NCBI GenBank assembly: GCA_963712955.1
Contig: CAVQKF010000022.1
Location: 1-64,000, forward strand
DNA length: 64,000 nucleotides
Direction: 5' to 3'
Source: DATFVJ01 sp963712955
Lineage (GTDB): Bacteria > Actinomycetota > Actinomycetes > Streptosporangiales > Streptosporangiaceae
Position 1 is the stretch's first letter, and every line of letters begins with the position of its first letter. The notes beneath the pieces were generated by a model. It did no database searches and was not told where the DNA came from. It saw only the letters and a program-made list of their open reading frames with translations. Positions 45,652 to 54,200 of this stretch are shown here, piece by piece. The position numbers were made by a program, and so were the translations under genes.

Positions 45652-46368
45652 ATGCACGCGATCATCCTTGCCGGGGGGAAGGGCGTCAGGCTCCGCCCCT
45701 ACACGACGCGGCTGCCCAAGCCCCTCGTGCCGATCGGTGAAGACCACTCGATCCTGGACATCGTGGTGAGCCAGCTCGCCCAGTGCGGCTTCGACCGCGT
45801 CACGTTAGCCATCGGCCACCTCGGCCAGCTGATCCGCTCCTACATCGGCGACGGCAGCCGGTGGGGCCTGGACATCGACTACACGATGCCGGAGGAGGTG
45901 CCGCTGGGCACGGTGGGCCCGGTGCTGCGGGTCCTCGACCGGCTACCTGAGCACTTCCTGGTCATGAACGGCGACGTGCTCACCGATCTCGACTACGCGG
46001 ACCTGATGTGCCAGCACCGGGAATCGGGCGCGCCGCTCACCGTGGCTACCTGTCAACGCGACGTGCGGATCGACTTCGGGGTGCTGACCACAAGAGACTG
46101 TCACGTGGTGGAGTTCACCGAGAAACCGACGATCGATTACCGGGTCAGCATGGGCGTGTACGCGTGCAGCAAGCGTACGCTTGCCCGCTATACCCCGGGC
46201 ATACCATTCGGGTTCGACGAGCTCGTGCTCGACATGCTGGCGCGTGGCATTCCGCCCCGGGATTATGCATTCAAGGGGTACTGGTTTGATATTGGGCGGC
46301 CTGACGACTACGACCGCGCCAATGCCGAGTTTGGCCTGATTCGGGGAAGCTTATTGAAAGGGGCCTAA
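45652..46368 (+). CDS. Sugar nucleotidyltransferase
   Basis: The intact 238-residue protein starts MHAIILAGGKGVRLRPYTTR and LPKPLVPIGEDHSILDIVVS, the GGxGxRLxP...KPxxP signature of RmlA/GlmU-type nucleotidyltransferases. VMNGDVLTDLDYADLMCQHR holds the metal-binding DVLTD, and FTEKPTIDYRVSMGVYACSK and FKGYWFDIGRPDDYDRANAE are typical of GDP-mannose or UDP-sugar pyrophosphorylases. The TAATG junction overlaps the next gene, so the two are coupled. It supplies the activated sugar for the polymer. The substrate is not fixed by sequence. Confidence 0.92.
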   Translation: MHAIILAGGKGVRLRPYTTRLPKPLVPIGEDHSILDIVVSQLAQCGFDRVTLAIGHLGQLIRSYIGDGSRWGLDIDYTMPEEVPLGTVGPVLRVLDRLPEHFLVMNGDVLTDLDYADLMCQHRESGAPLTVATCQRDVRIDFGVLTTRDCHVVEFTEKPTIDYRVSMGVYACSKRTLARYTPGIPFGFDELVLDMLARGIPPRDYAFKGYWFDIGRPDDYDRANAEFGLIRGSLLKGA

Positions 46369-47270
46369 TGCGCCTCATGGTCATCGGCGCGCGCGGGTTC
46401 CTCGGCGCACACGTGCGGCAGCGGGCCTCCGCCGCCGGGATGGAGGTGGTCACGGCGGGCCGGTCCGGGCTGGCTGATTCACCCGGCCACCGGCCAGTCG
46501 ACCTGGCCGGGGATGACCCGGCCAGGATCGCCGCGATGCTCGCGGATGTGGCTCCGGATGCGGTGGTGAACTGCGCCGGAGCCACCGGCGGCGGCCCGGA
46601 TGTGCTGGCCGCAGTCAATGTCAACGGCACGTACGCGCTGGTGAAGGCGATGCTCGTGGCACGGATACCGGCACGGCTCGTGCACCTCGGGTCCGCCGCC
46701 GAGTACGGGCGCGCCGAGCCGGGTGTTCCGGTGACCGAGCGGCTTCTGCCCCGGCCTGCCGGGGTGTACGGGGCGACCAAGCTGGCCGGCACCCGGCTGG
46801 TGGAGCTCGCCGGAACGGCCGGACTCGACGCCGCAGTGCTGCGCGTGTTCAATCCGGTCGGCCCGGGCGCGCCGGAGAGCAGCCTGCCTGGCCGGCTGGC
46901 CGGCGAGGTGCGCCGGGCACTCACGCACGGCACCGATGTGCGGCTCGGGTCGCTGGACGCCGTGCGGGATTTCGTCGACGCGCGCGACGTCGCCGATGCC
47001 GTGCTCGCTGCCGCGGCCGCGCCGGTGCTACCGCACCCGGTGCTCAATATCGGCAGCGGACGAGGGGTGCCGGTGCGCGCGCTGGTCAAGGAGTTCCTCG
47101 CGATCAGCGGGTGCACCGGCACGGTGCATGAGGACGCGCCGGGCCCGGTACGCTCGGCAGACGTACCATGGCAGCAGGCCGACATTACCTGCGCCATCGA
47201 GGATCTGGGCTGGAAGCCGCGCCGCGACCTCGTGATCTCGCTAGCCGATTTGTGGGAGGCAAGCCCGTGA
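46368..47270 (+). CDS. NAD-dependent sugar epimerase/reductase (SDR)
   Basis: The intact 300-residue SDR starts MRLMVIGARGFLGAHVRQRA (GxxGxxG cofactor loop). It has VNCAGATGGGPDVLAAVNVN, LVHLGSAAEYGRAEPGVP, the catalytic VYGATKLAGTRLVELA, LRVFNPVGPGAPESSLPGRL and AVRDFVDARDVADAVLAAAA. It resembles nucleotide-sugar 4-epimerases and 4-ketoreductases. Its start overlaps the nucleotidyltransferase stop (TAATG). It ends just before a 34-bp-period imperfect duplication (47242-47306) that precedes the spherulin-4 gene. The partner sugar is probably a product of the neighbouring transferase. Confidence 0.9.
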   Translation: MRLMVIGARGFLGAHVRQRASAAGMEVVTAGRSGLADSPGHRPVDLAGDDPARIAAMLADVAPDAVVNCAGATGGGPDVLAAVNVNGTYALVKAMLVARIPARLVHLGSAAEYGRAEPGVPVTERLLPRPAGVYGATKLAGTRLVELAGTAGLDAAVLRVFNPVGPGAPESSLPGRLAGEVRRALTHGTDVRLGSLDAVRDFVDARDVADAVLAAAAAPVLPHPVLNIGSGRGVPVRALVKEFLAISGCTGTVHEDAPGPVRSADVPWQQADITCAIEDLGWKPRRDLVISLADLWEASP

Positions 47271-47333
47271 CCCCAGCCGATGTGTGGGAGACAAGCCCTG
47301 ATCCCGCGCGCTGCCGACGGCGCGGGGTTGGTC

Positions 47334-47999
47334 ATGCCGCAGCTGGTCGTGCCGGCGTACTTCCATCCGGCTACCCACCCCGATGAGTGGGCGTGGCTGG
47401 CCGAGCGCGCGGGGCAGGTCCGGCTGATCGTGCTCAACCTGGCCAATGGGCCGGGCACCCAGCCCGACGCGGCTTTCGTTCCTGTGCTGGACCGGCTGCG
47501 TTCGGGCGGGGTGGTGGTGGCCGGGTATGTGGACACCAACTATGGCCAGCGCTCCACCCGCGATGCCCTAGCCGACCTCGGTCGGCACCTGGACTGGTAC
47601 GAGGTCGCCGGTGTGTTCTTCGATCGCGCGGCGGTCGCTGCGGAGCACGTCGGCTATTACGCCGACCTGACCCGCCGTGCACGGGAAATGGGTGTGCACG
47701 TGGTGGCGTTCAACCACGGGGCGCACCCGATCGAGGCTTATGCGGAGCACGCCGATCTGCTTGGCACGTTTGAGGGCCCCTGGCGCGCCTACCTCGACGT
47801 GGCCACGGCGCGCTGGGCGAGGTCACGGTCGGCCGGGCAGTTCTTCCACCTCGTGCACTCGGTGCCACCCGAGTCCTTCGGCGACGCGTTCTCGCTTGCC
47901 ACCCGGCGCAAGGCCGGCTGCGCGTACGTCACAGATCATGGCGGGGTCAATCCTTGGGAGCGCCTGCCGACTGGCCAGTTTGACCCGCAGACGCTATGA
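47334..47999 (+). CDS. Spherulation-specific family 4 protein (GH135-like), cytoplasmic form
   Basis: The ATG at 47334 starts MPQLVVPAYFHPATHPDEWA; the frame is open further upstream to 47280. The (beta/alpha)8-barrel has RLIVLNLANGPGTQPDAAFV, GVVVAGYVDTNYGQRSTRDA, HLDWYEVAGVFFDRAAVAAE, MGVHVVAFNHGAHPI and CAYVTDHGGVNPWERLP. This is the spherulin-4 fold shared with fungal Sph3, a GH135 hydrolase acting on galactosaminogalactan. FFDR replaces the usual FFDE, so one acidic residue of the usual pair is lost. No signal peptide is seen. Its stop overlaps the start of the next frame (ATGA). Confidence 0.85.
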   Translation: MPQLVVPAYFHPATHPDEWAWLAERAGQVRLIVLNLANGPGTQPDAAFVPVLDRLRSGGVVVAGYVDTNYGQRSTRDALADLGRHLDWYEVAGVFFDRAAVAAEHVGYYADLTRRAREMGVHVVAFNHGAHPIEAYAEHADLLGTFEGPWRAYLDVATARWARSRSAGQFFHLVHSVPPESFGDAFSLATRRKAGCAYVTDHGGVNPWERLPTGQFDPQTL

Positions 48000-48314
48000 C
48001 CCGCCGGTGGACCCCGTTCCCCCTTTCGGGCGTTCTCCGTGGCCTTCTTGCTCGACGGTGCGGAAACGGCCCGGACGTTGTTCGGGCGCCACACGCGACG
48101 GTCCGCCGGGTGCTCGGCTACGTCAATGTCGGCTCCGCGGCGGACTTCCGACCGGAGCGTAACGCGTTCCCGCACCAGCTGCTCGACGTGCCACCCGTGC
48201 ATGTCGGCGGCGTTCGCATTCGCCGCCAATCCCGGACTTTCCCGCCAGATGATCGCCGCACCCTGGCACACTGGTCATCGAATCACTCAGCGCCCGCATC
48301 CCGAGACGGTCCTT
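47996..48314 (+). pseudogene. Probable GH114 remnant
   Basis: A frame starting at an ATG that overlaps the previous stop contains VLGYVNVGSAADFRPERNAF. It matches the motif CYIEVGAAENYRPD in the complete GH114 protein encoded at 49190-50305 (Y(I/V)xVGxAxxxRP). The rest is not convincing in any one frame, and the catalytic acids are absent. It probably is a decayed or frame-broken polygalactosaminidase gene. It could also be an unrelated reading frame. Confidence 0.45.
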
Positions 48315-49151
48315 ATGACGACGCAGACGAAAGGCGGCAAACATGTTCAGTGGCGGCTGCTTGTCCAGGCCAAGGGGCCGCGTAGGTTTTTGGTGCTGGC
48401 CGGTATCCCGCTGATCGCAGCCGTTGGCGTCGCGGCCATACTAATCTTGCGTGCCAGTCCACCTTGCCAAGAAGTGGCTGTTCCGGCCTACTTCTACCCG
48501 GGAGCCGACTGGGCTCGGGCGGCTACTACCAGGCCCGTACCAAGCATCATGATCATGGATATCACGAGCTCCGGTGCGGGCAGTTCACCGGATCGGAACT
48601 ACCAGACGGCCATTAAGCGGGCGCAGGCCGCGGGAATCAGGATCCTGGGCTATTCCGACACGAACTATACCCACCGTCCGGCTACTGCGGTTGAGACCGA
48701 TGTCGAGAACTACAAGTCCTGGTACGGCGTGACCAATATCTTCCTGGACGGGGTCTCAAGCAGCAGCAACAGAATTGCTTACTACCGGCACCTGGCCGAC
48801 TACATACACGGCGTGAATCCGGGCTCGATGGTGATGCTGAACCCCGGCACTTACCCTGACAAGCAGTACATGTCGGTCGGTGACGTCGTAATGGTATATG
48901 AGGATACTTATGCCAACTACGTCAATCTCCAGGCACCCAGCTGGGTTGACCATTATCCAGCCGCCAAGTTTGCGAACACAATTTATGGCACCCCAAGATC
49001 GCAGCTAGCGAACGCCATCAGATTGTCTGCGCGGCAGCATGCCGGTTACATCTACGTGACCGATAGTGCGGGGTGGAACCCCTACAGCTCGTTGCCCAGC
49101 TATTGGTCAAGCGAGAATGCGATCATTGCGGCAAAATGCGCCGGTGCCTAG
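48315..49151 (+). CDS. Membrane-anchored spherulation-specific family 4 protein (GH135-like)
   Basis: The ATG at 48315 gives MTTQTKGGKHVQWRLLVQAK and the transmembrane or signal-anchor segment FLVLAGIPLIAAVGVAAILI. The extracytoplasmic spherulin-4 domain has VAVPAYFYPGADWARAATTR, IMIMDITSSGAGSSPDRNYQ, AGIRILGYSDTNYTHRPATA, WYGVTNIFLDGVSSSSNRIA, VGDVVMVYEDTYANYVNLQA and AGYIYVTDSAGWNPYSSLPS. It is intact (278 residues). FLDG replaces the usual FFDE. The YED acid near the second catalytic position is kept. Unlike its neighbour, it faces the outside, so this copy can meet the exported polymer. Confidence 0.88.
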   Translation: MTTQTKGGKHVQWRLLVQAKGPRRFLVLAGIPLIAAVGVAAILILRASPPCQEVAVPAYFYPGADWARAATTRPVPSIMIMDITSSGAGSSPDRNYQTAIKRAQAAGIRILGYSDTNYTHRPATAVETDVENYKSWYGVTNIFLDGVSSSSNRIAYYRHLADYIHGVNPGSMVMLNPGTYPDKQYMSVGDVVMVYEDTYANYVNLQAPSWVDHYPAAKFANTIYGTPRSQLANAIRLSARQHAGYIYVTDSAGWNPYSSLPSYWSSENAIIAAKCAGA

Positions 49152-49189
49152 TCGGTGCAGTCGAAGTGACCTGTGTATGGACGCCCAGA

Positions 49190-50305
49190 TCAGCGGCAGG
49201 GCTGCCGCCCATCGTTGAGGTTGACGTTCTGGCGGACCGCGTTGAAGCCGTAAGACACGGCCCGCGGGCAGAAGCTCGGGGTGCCGATGTTGTACTCCAC
49301 CTCGAACACCGCTTTCCCAGCGTCCCGGAAAGTGGGGAAGAACGCACCGCAGGTGGAGTACTCGAAGCACTGTTCATCGAGCGCGAAGTCGACGATGGAC
49401 ACCATCTGCGCGGCGTAGGCGGGATCGTCACCATTCTTCAGCCCGTACGAGAGCCCGAGACCGTGTGCGTAGTCCGCCAGCGTGCGGTTGAACGCCACGT
49501 CGTCGGCCATCGTGAGCGGGAAGCCCGTGTTCTCGGTGTACGAGTCGTCGATGTCCGGCTCGATCGCGTCGAAGCCCTTCCGCCGGCATATGGCGATCCG
49601 GTTCTCGATCACTCGGACCACCGCACTGCTGCGAATGTCGACGTAGCGCTCGTCTGGATACCCTTGCATCACATTGCCGAGTGCCGATGCGGGCATCTGC
49701 GAGTAGTCGGGACGGTAGTTCTCGGCCGCGCCGACCTCGATGTAGCAGATCACGTGGAAGCCGCGAGCGTGCAGGGCGGCGACCGTGGCCGCAGGGTTGT
49801 CGAAACCGTCGATGTCGTACACCACAGGGTGGGCAGCGGCGGCGCCGACGTACGCGGTCGTCCCGGTGCCCATGTCGCTCGCACTGGTGACGTCGAGCGG
49901 ATGGTCGATCTCCCACTGCCAGGGCAGATTGCCAAGCGGCGGAATCCACCGTCCGGTTGGGGCCGCGGACGGAGCCAGCGTCGGGGCAGCCGCCCGCGGA
50001 GCCAGTGTCGGGGCAGCCGCCCGCGGAGCCAGCGTCGTCGTCGGGGTCGCCGCCCGCGGAGTCGCTGTCGCCGGGGCAGCCGCTCGCGGAGTCGCTGCCG
50101 TCGGGCTTGTGGTGACCGTCCTGAGGGGTCCGCGGGAGGAGGCAGAGGCAACCACCAACGCGCTTGCCAACAGCAGGACCGCCACACCCGCAATCAGCCC
50201 GAGATTGCGCCGCCAGTGCCGCTTCGGAATGGGCGTCGGCCCGCCGGCCGACTGCCCCGCCGATCGCTTTCTCCCGAAGCGCCGACTGTGTGCACCGGAT
50301 CTCAT
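49190..50305 (-). CDS. GH114 endo-alpha-1,4-polygalactosaminidase, membrane-anchored
   Basis: The ATG at 50305, with GGGAGG upstream, starts MRSGAHSRRFGRKRSAGQSA. A basic region and one transmembrane helix (NLGLIAGVAVLLLASALVVA) follow, then a Thr/Ala/Pro linker with repeats (residues about 60-115). The GH114 barrel has WIPPLGNLPWQWEIDHPLDV, VVYDIDGFDNPAATVAALHA, HVICYIEVGAAENYRPDYSQ, RRKGFDAIEPDIDDSYTENT, GLSYGLKNGDDPAYAAQMVS and VDFALDEQCFEYS. The acids in DIDGFD and EPDIDD are those expected for catalysis. The enzyme hydrolyses alpha-1,4-linked galactosamine polymers, the substrate of fungal Ega3. It is divergent from the PelF operon. Confidence 0.9.
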   Translation of the reverse strand: MRSGAHSRRFGRKRSAGQSAGGPTPIPKRHWRRNLGLIAGVAVLLLASALVVASASSRGPLRTVTTSPTAATPRAAAPATATPRAATPTTTLAPRAAAPTLAPRAAAPTLAPSAAPTGRWIPPLGNLPWQWEIDHPLDVTSASDMGTGTTAYVGAAAAHPVVYDIDGFDNPAATVAALHARGFHVICYIEVGAAENYRPDYSQMPASALGNVMQGYPDERYVDIRSSAVVRVIENRIAICRRKGFDAIEPDIDDSYTENTGFPLTMADDVAFNRTLADYAHGLGLSYGLKNGDDPAYAAQMVSIVDFALDEQCFEYSTCGAFFPTFRDAGKAVFEVEYNIGTPSFCPRAVSYGFNAVRQNVNLNDGRQPCR

Positions 50306-50410
50306 CGAGACCTCCCGGGTACCGAGGGCAGCGAGCGGCAACGTGAGGGCCACCCGCAGGGGGCGGGAGGGCCGCCGTCGCCCTCACTATCGCCGTCCCC
50401 GTCGCCCTCG

Positions 50411-50464
50411 CACTCACCCTCGCCGTCGCACTCACCCTCGCCGTCGCACTCACCCTCGCCGTCG
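50411..50464. repeat. Three perfect 18-bp repeats
   Basis: CACTCACCCTCGCCGTCG is repeated three times without spacing, in the gap upstream of the GH114 gene. Degenerate copies flank it. Confidence 0.9.
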
Positions 50465-50600
50465 CCCAATCCGACTGGCTCGAAATCGGCGCAAGGGAAC
50501 GAGGCATTGAGCACAGCAACCACTCAGCAGCCCGCACCCGAGATCACCGTTACCCCGCCCAGGTGATCATGTCTTCCCAGGCGGCTCTTCCCCTGCGTGG

Positions 50601-51188
50601 TCACTGCCCGTCCGGCTCCTTGATGTTCACCGCAGCCGGGCGGTTCACTGCGGCAGTGACTTTCGTGATGTCGCCCTCGCCCGCATTCAGGAAGGGAGCG
50701 GCCTTGCTGAAGTCCCCGCTGGCAGCGTAAGTACCGGCTGTTTCGAAGTCTTTCAGCGCGGACTGGTAGACCTTGGCATCCTCCGGGGGCATCGGCCCAT
50801 TGAGCGCGGCCTTTGCATCGGTGGCAAGCTGCGTGCCAGCGATCTTAGCTGCGCCCTGCCTGCCCGCTCTTTCGGCGGTACTGAGCCTGCCGAGGTCAGC
50901 AAGCACAGCCTTGAGCAGCACCTTGCCCGCGGGGCCAGTTAGCCACTTGGCCCCTTTCGTGACGGCAGCTGCCTCCGCGGCCGAGGCCGCCCTGCTGCCG
51001 ACCGGGCTGGCGCTGGTGGAGCCGCCGCCGCTGCTGACGGTGACGGTGATGACGACCGCCAAGACGACGACCAACGCCGATAGCAGCGCGGTCAGGAACT
51101 TGTGCCTCCGTCCCCACGATCTGCGTGGTGATCGTGGTGATCGTGGTGATGGCGGGCCATTGACAGGCCCGTCCCCTGGTTGTGTCAT
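50601..51188 (-). CDS. Membrane-anchored small helical protein, paralogue of the 22.4-kb protein
   Basis: The intact 195-residue protein has a Pro/Ser/Arg-rich cytosolic start (SPRSPRSPRRSWGRRHK) and one transmembrane helix (FLTALLSALVVVLAVVITVT). A helical outer domain follows: GAKWLTGPAGKVLLKAVLAD, GTQLATDAKAALNGPMPPED, AKVYQSALKDFETAGTYAAS and EGDITKVTAAVNRPAAV. The LATxxxAAxxGPxP....YxxAL pattern is shared with the protein at 22388-22989. No family was recognised. It lies between two polysaccharide-processing genes on the same strand, 90 bp downstream of the Agd3-like gene, so it may belong to that operon. Confidence 0.75.
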   Translation of the reverse strand: MTQPGDGPVNGPPSPRSPRSPRRSWGRRHKFLTALLSALVVVLAVVITVTVSSGGGSTSASPVGSRAASAAEAAAVTKGAKWLTGPAGKVLLKAVLADLGRLSTAERAGRQGAAKIAGTQLATDAKAALNGPMPPEDAKVYQSALKDFETAGTYAASGDFSKAAPFLNAGEGDITKVTAAVNRPAAVNIKEPDGQ

Positions 51189-51279
51189 TGCCCTTCCTTC
51201 TCTTGTCTGCTCCCCTACGGGGAAGGGGCCCCGGCCATCTCGCCGGGGCCCCCGCTTGTGGACACTTGCTCCGGGCGGC

Positions 51280-54200
51280 TCAGCTCACCGTAAGGGTGAA
51301 GGTCTGTGTGGCCGTGCCGACGGAGTTCTTGGCGGTGATCGTAAGGGTGTACTTTCCGGCGGTGGTCGGGGTCCCGGCCAAGGTCGCCGTCCCGTTGCCG
51401 TTGTTGGTGTAGGTCAATCCCGGCACGGTGCCGGTAAGGGTGACGTTCGCCACCGGGTAGCCGGTGCTGGTGAACTTGAAGGAGAAGGCCGTCCCGTGGG
51501 TCGCCGTCGCGGTGGAGGCGCTGGTGATCGCCGGGGCCTGGTCCACCGTCAGCGTGAACGACTGCGTCGTCGAGCCGAAGGTGTTCGCCGCCGTGAACGT
51601 CAGTTTGTAGACGCCGCCCTGGTTGACCCCGGGCGTGCCGGCCAGGATGGCCGTGCCGTTGCCGTTGTCGGTCCAGCTCAGGCCCTGCGGCAGGGCACCG
51701 GTCTCGGTCATCGCCGGTGCCGGCGCCCCGGTGGCCTTGACGATGAAGTTGAAGGCGGAGCCGACCGTCGCCGTGACGCTGGCCGCCGTCGTGATCGCTG
51801 GCGCCGCGCTGACGGTCAGGACGAACGACTGGGTCGTGGTCCCGGCCGTGTTCGACGCCGTGAACGTGATGACGTAGGTGCCGCCGCTGGCCGCGGTCGG
51901 CGTGCCGGTCAGACTGTTGGTCCCATCGCCGTTGTTGCTGGTGCTGACACCGGCAGGGAGGGTTCCGCTACGAGTCACATTGGTGGTATAGGTCCTGGTT
52001 GGACTGCCCGCCGTGGTGACTGTGAAGGTGAACGCCTTCCCCGCCGTCGCCGTATAAGCGGCCGCGCTAGTGAAGGTCGGCACCGGCACGCCTGCCACAG
52101 CCGCCTTGACCGTCAGCGTGATCGTTTGGGTGGCGGTGCCGCCCGCGTTGGTCGCCGTGACAGGCACGGTGTAGGAACCAGCCGTGACCGCGTTCGTGCC
52201 GGATAGGTTCCCTGTCCCATTGCCGTTGTCGGAGAAGCTGACTCCGGCGGGCAGGCTGCCGCCGCTCCCGAGCTTGAGAGAGGGCGTTGGGTAACCCGTG
52301 GTACTGACCGTAAAGGCGAAGGCCGTACCGGCCGTCTCCGTGACTGCCGCCGTACTGCTGAAGCTCGGCACGTTGTTGACTGTCAGCGTGAAGGCCTGAC
52401 TCGCCGTACCCGTCGAGTTCCTGGCGGTGAAGGTGAGCGGGTAAGGCCCCTTTGCCGTCGCCGCCGGAGTACCGGCCAGGGTGGCCGTCCCGTTGCCGTT
52501 GTCGGTGAACGTGACACCCGCGGGCAGGGTCCCCGCATACCTCAGCGTCGGTGTCGGTGAGCCAGCGGTGGTGACCGTGAAGCTGAACGCCTTGCCCCCG
52601 GTCGCCGTCGCCGAGTTTGCGCTCGTGATGGCCAGGCCGCTGTTCACGGTCAGCGTGAAGGTCTGGGTGGCCGTCCCCGCCGAATTGCTGGCGGTGACGG
52701 TCAGCATGTAGGTGCCCTGGCTGCCGGCCGGCGGCGTGCCGGCCAGGGTGGCCGTCCCGTTGCCGTTGTCCTTGAAGGTGACCCCGGACGGCAGGGCCGG
52801 GCTGCTCGTGGCCGAGAGGGTCGCCGTCGGGTTGCCGGTAGTCGTCACCGTGAACGTCCCCGCGATCCCGGCGGCGAAGGTCGTCGCGTTGGCACTGGTG
52901 ATGGCCGGGGGAACGATGGCGGGGTTGACGGTGAGGGTGAAGCTCTGGGTCGCGTTGGGACTGACCCCGTTCGCCGCCGTGATCGTGATCGGGTAGCTGC
53001 CGTTCGTCCCCGCCGCCGGAGTCCCGGCCAGGGTGGCCGTCCCGTTGCCGTTGTCGATGAAGGTGACGCCGGAGGGCAGGGCGCCGGATTCGGTGATCGC
53101 CGCCGTCGGGGCTGCCGGTGGTCATCACCGAGAACGATCCTTGCGCGCCCACGGTGAAGGTGGTCGAGTTGGCGCTAGTGATGGCCGGGGCCGTGGGGGC
53201 CGCGTTGACGGTGAGGGTGAAGCTCTGGGTGGCGTTAGAGCCGAACCCGTTCGCCGCCGTAATGGTGATCGGGTAGGTCGCGTTCGTTCCAGCCGCCGCG
53301 GTGCCGGCCAGGGTGGCCGTCCCGTTGCCGTTGTCGGTCAAGGTGACGCCGGACGGCAGCGACCCGGACTCGGTGATCTTCGCTGTCGGGCTGCCGGTGG
53401 TCGTCACCGAGAATGACCCTGCCGTGCCCACGGTAAAGGTCGCCGAGCCGCCACTGGTGATGGCCGGGGCCTGCTGGACGGTGATCGTCAGCGTCTGCTG
53501 CACCGAACCATACGCGTTTGTGGCCACGAGGGGCACGGTGTACGTCCCGGCTGTGGTCGGCGTACCGGCCAGGGTGGCCGTGCCGTCCTTGTTGTCGGTG
53601 AAGGTGACACCTGGAGGCAGGTTGGACTCGCCCCAGCTCGGTGCCGGGTAGCCGCCGACCGTGACGGTAAAGCTGAACGCCGTTCCGACACTGGCCATGG
53701 CGGTGTTGGCGCTGGTGAAGGCCGGCGCCTGACCGACCACGACCGTGTAGGTCTGGGTCGCGTCGGGGGTGATCCCGTTGCTCGCCGTGATCGTGAGGGT
53801 GGTCGTGCCGGTGGCAGTGGGCGTGCCCTGCAGGAGGGCGGTGCCGTTGCCGTTGTCCATGAACGTCAGCCCGGCGGGCAGCGTCCCCGTCTCGGTGATC
53901 TTCGGAGTGGGCGATCCCGTCGTGGTGATCGCAACGGCCCCCGCCTGGCTCAAGTGAAGTTGGCGGTGGACGTGCTGGTGATGGTCGGGGCGGCGGCCGT
54001 GGTCACGGTGATGGTGAGCGCGAGCGTGGCGGTGCTGCCCGAGGCGTTGGTGGCCGACAGGGTGACCGGGTAGGTGCCCGCCGTTCCGCTGGCCGGGGTG
54101 CCGGAGATGGTGGCGGTGCCGTTGCCGTTGTCCTTGAACGCCAGCCCGCTGGGCAGCGCACCCGTCTCGGTGATGCCGGGAGCCGGGGTAGCCTGTGGTG

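Noticed and set aside
50411..50464. 18-bp array considered as a CRISPR or as part of an acidic Gly/Asp/Cys small protein (50302-50523, minus)
   Set aside because: There are no spacers. The small frame has no ribosome-binding site, overlaps the GH114 start and consists mainly of the repeat.
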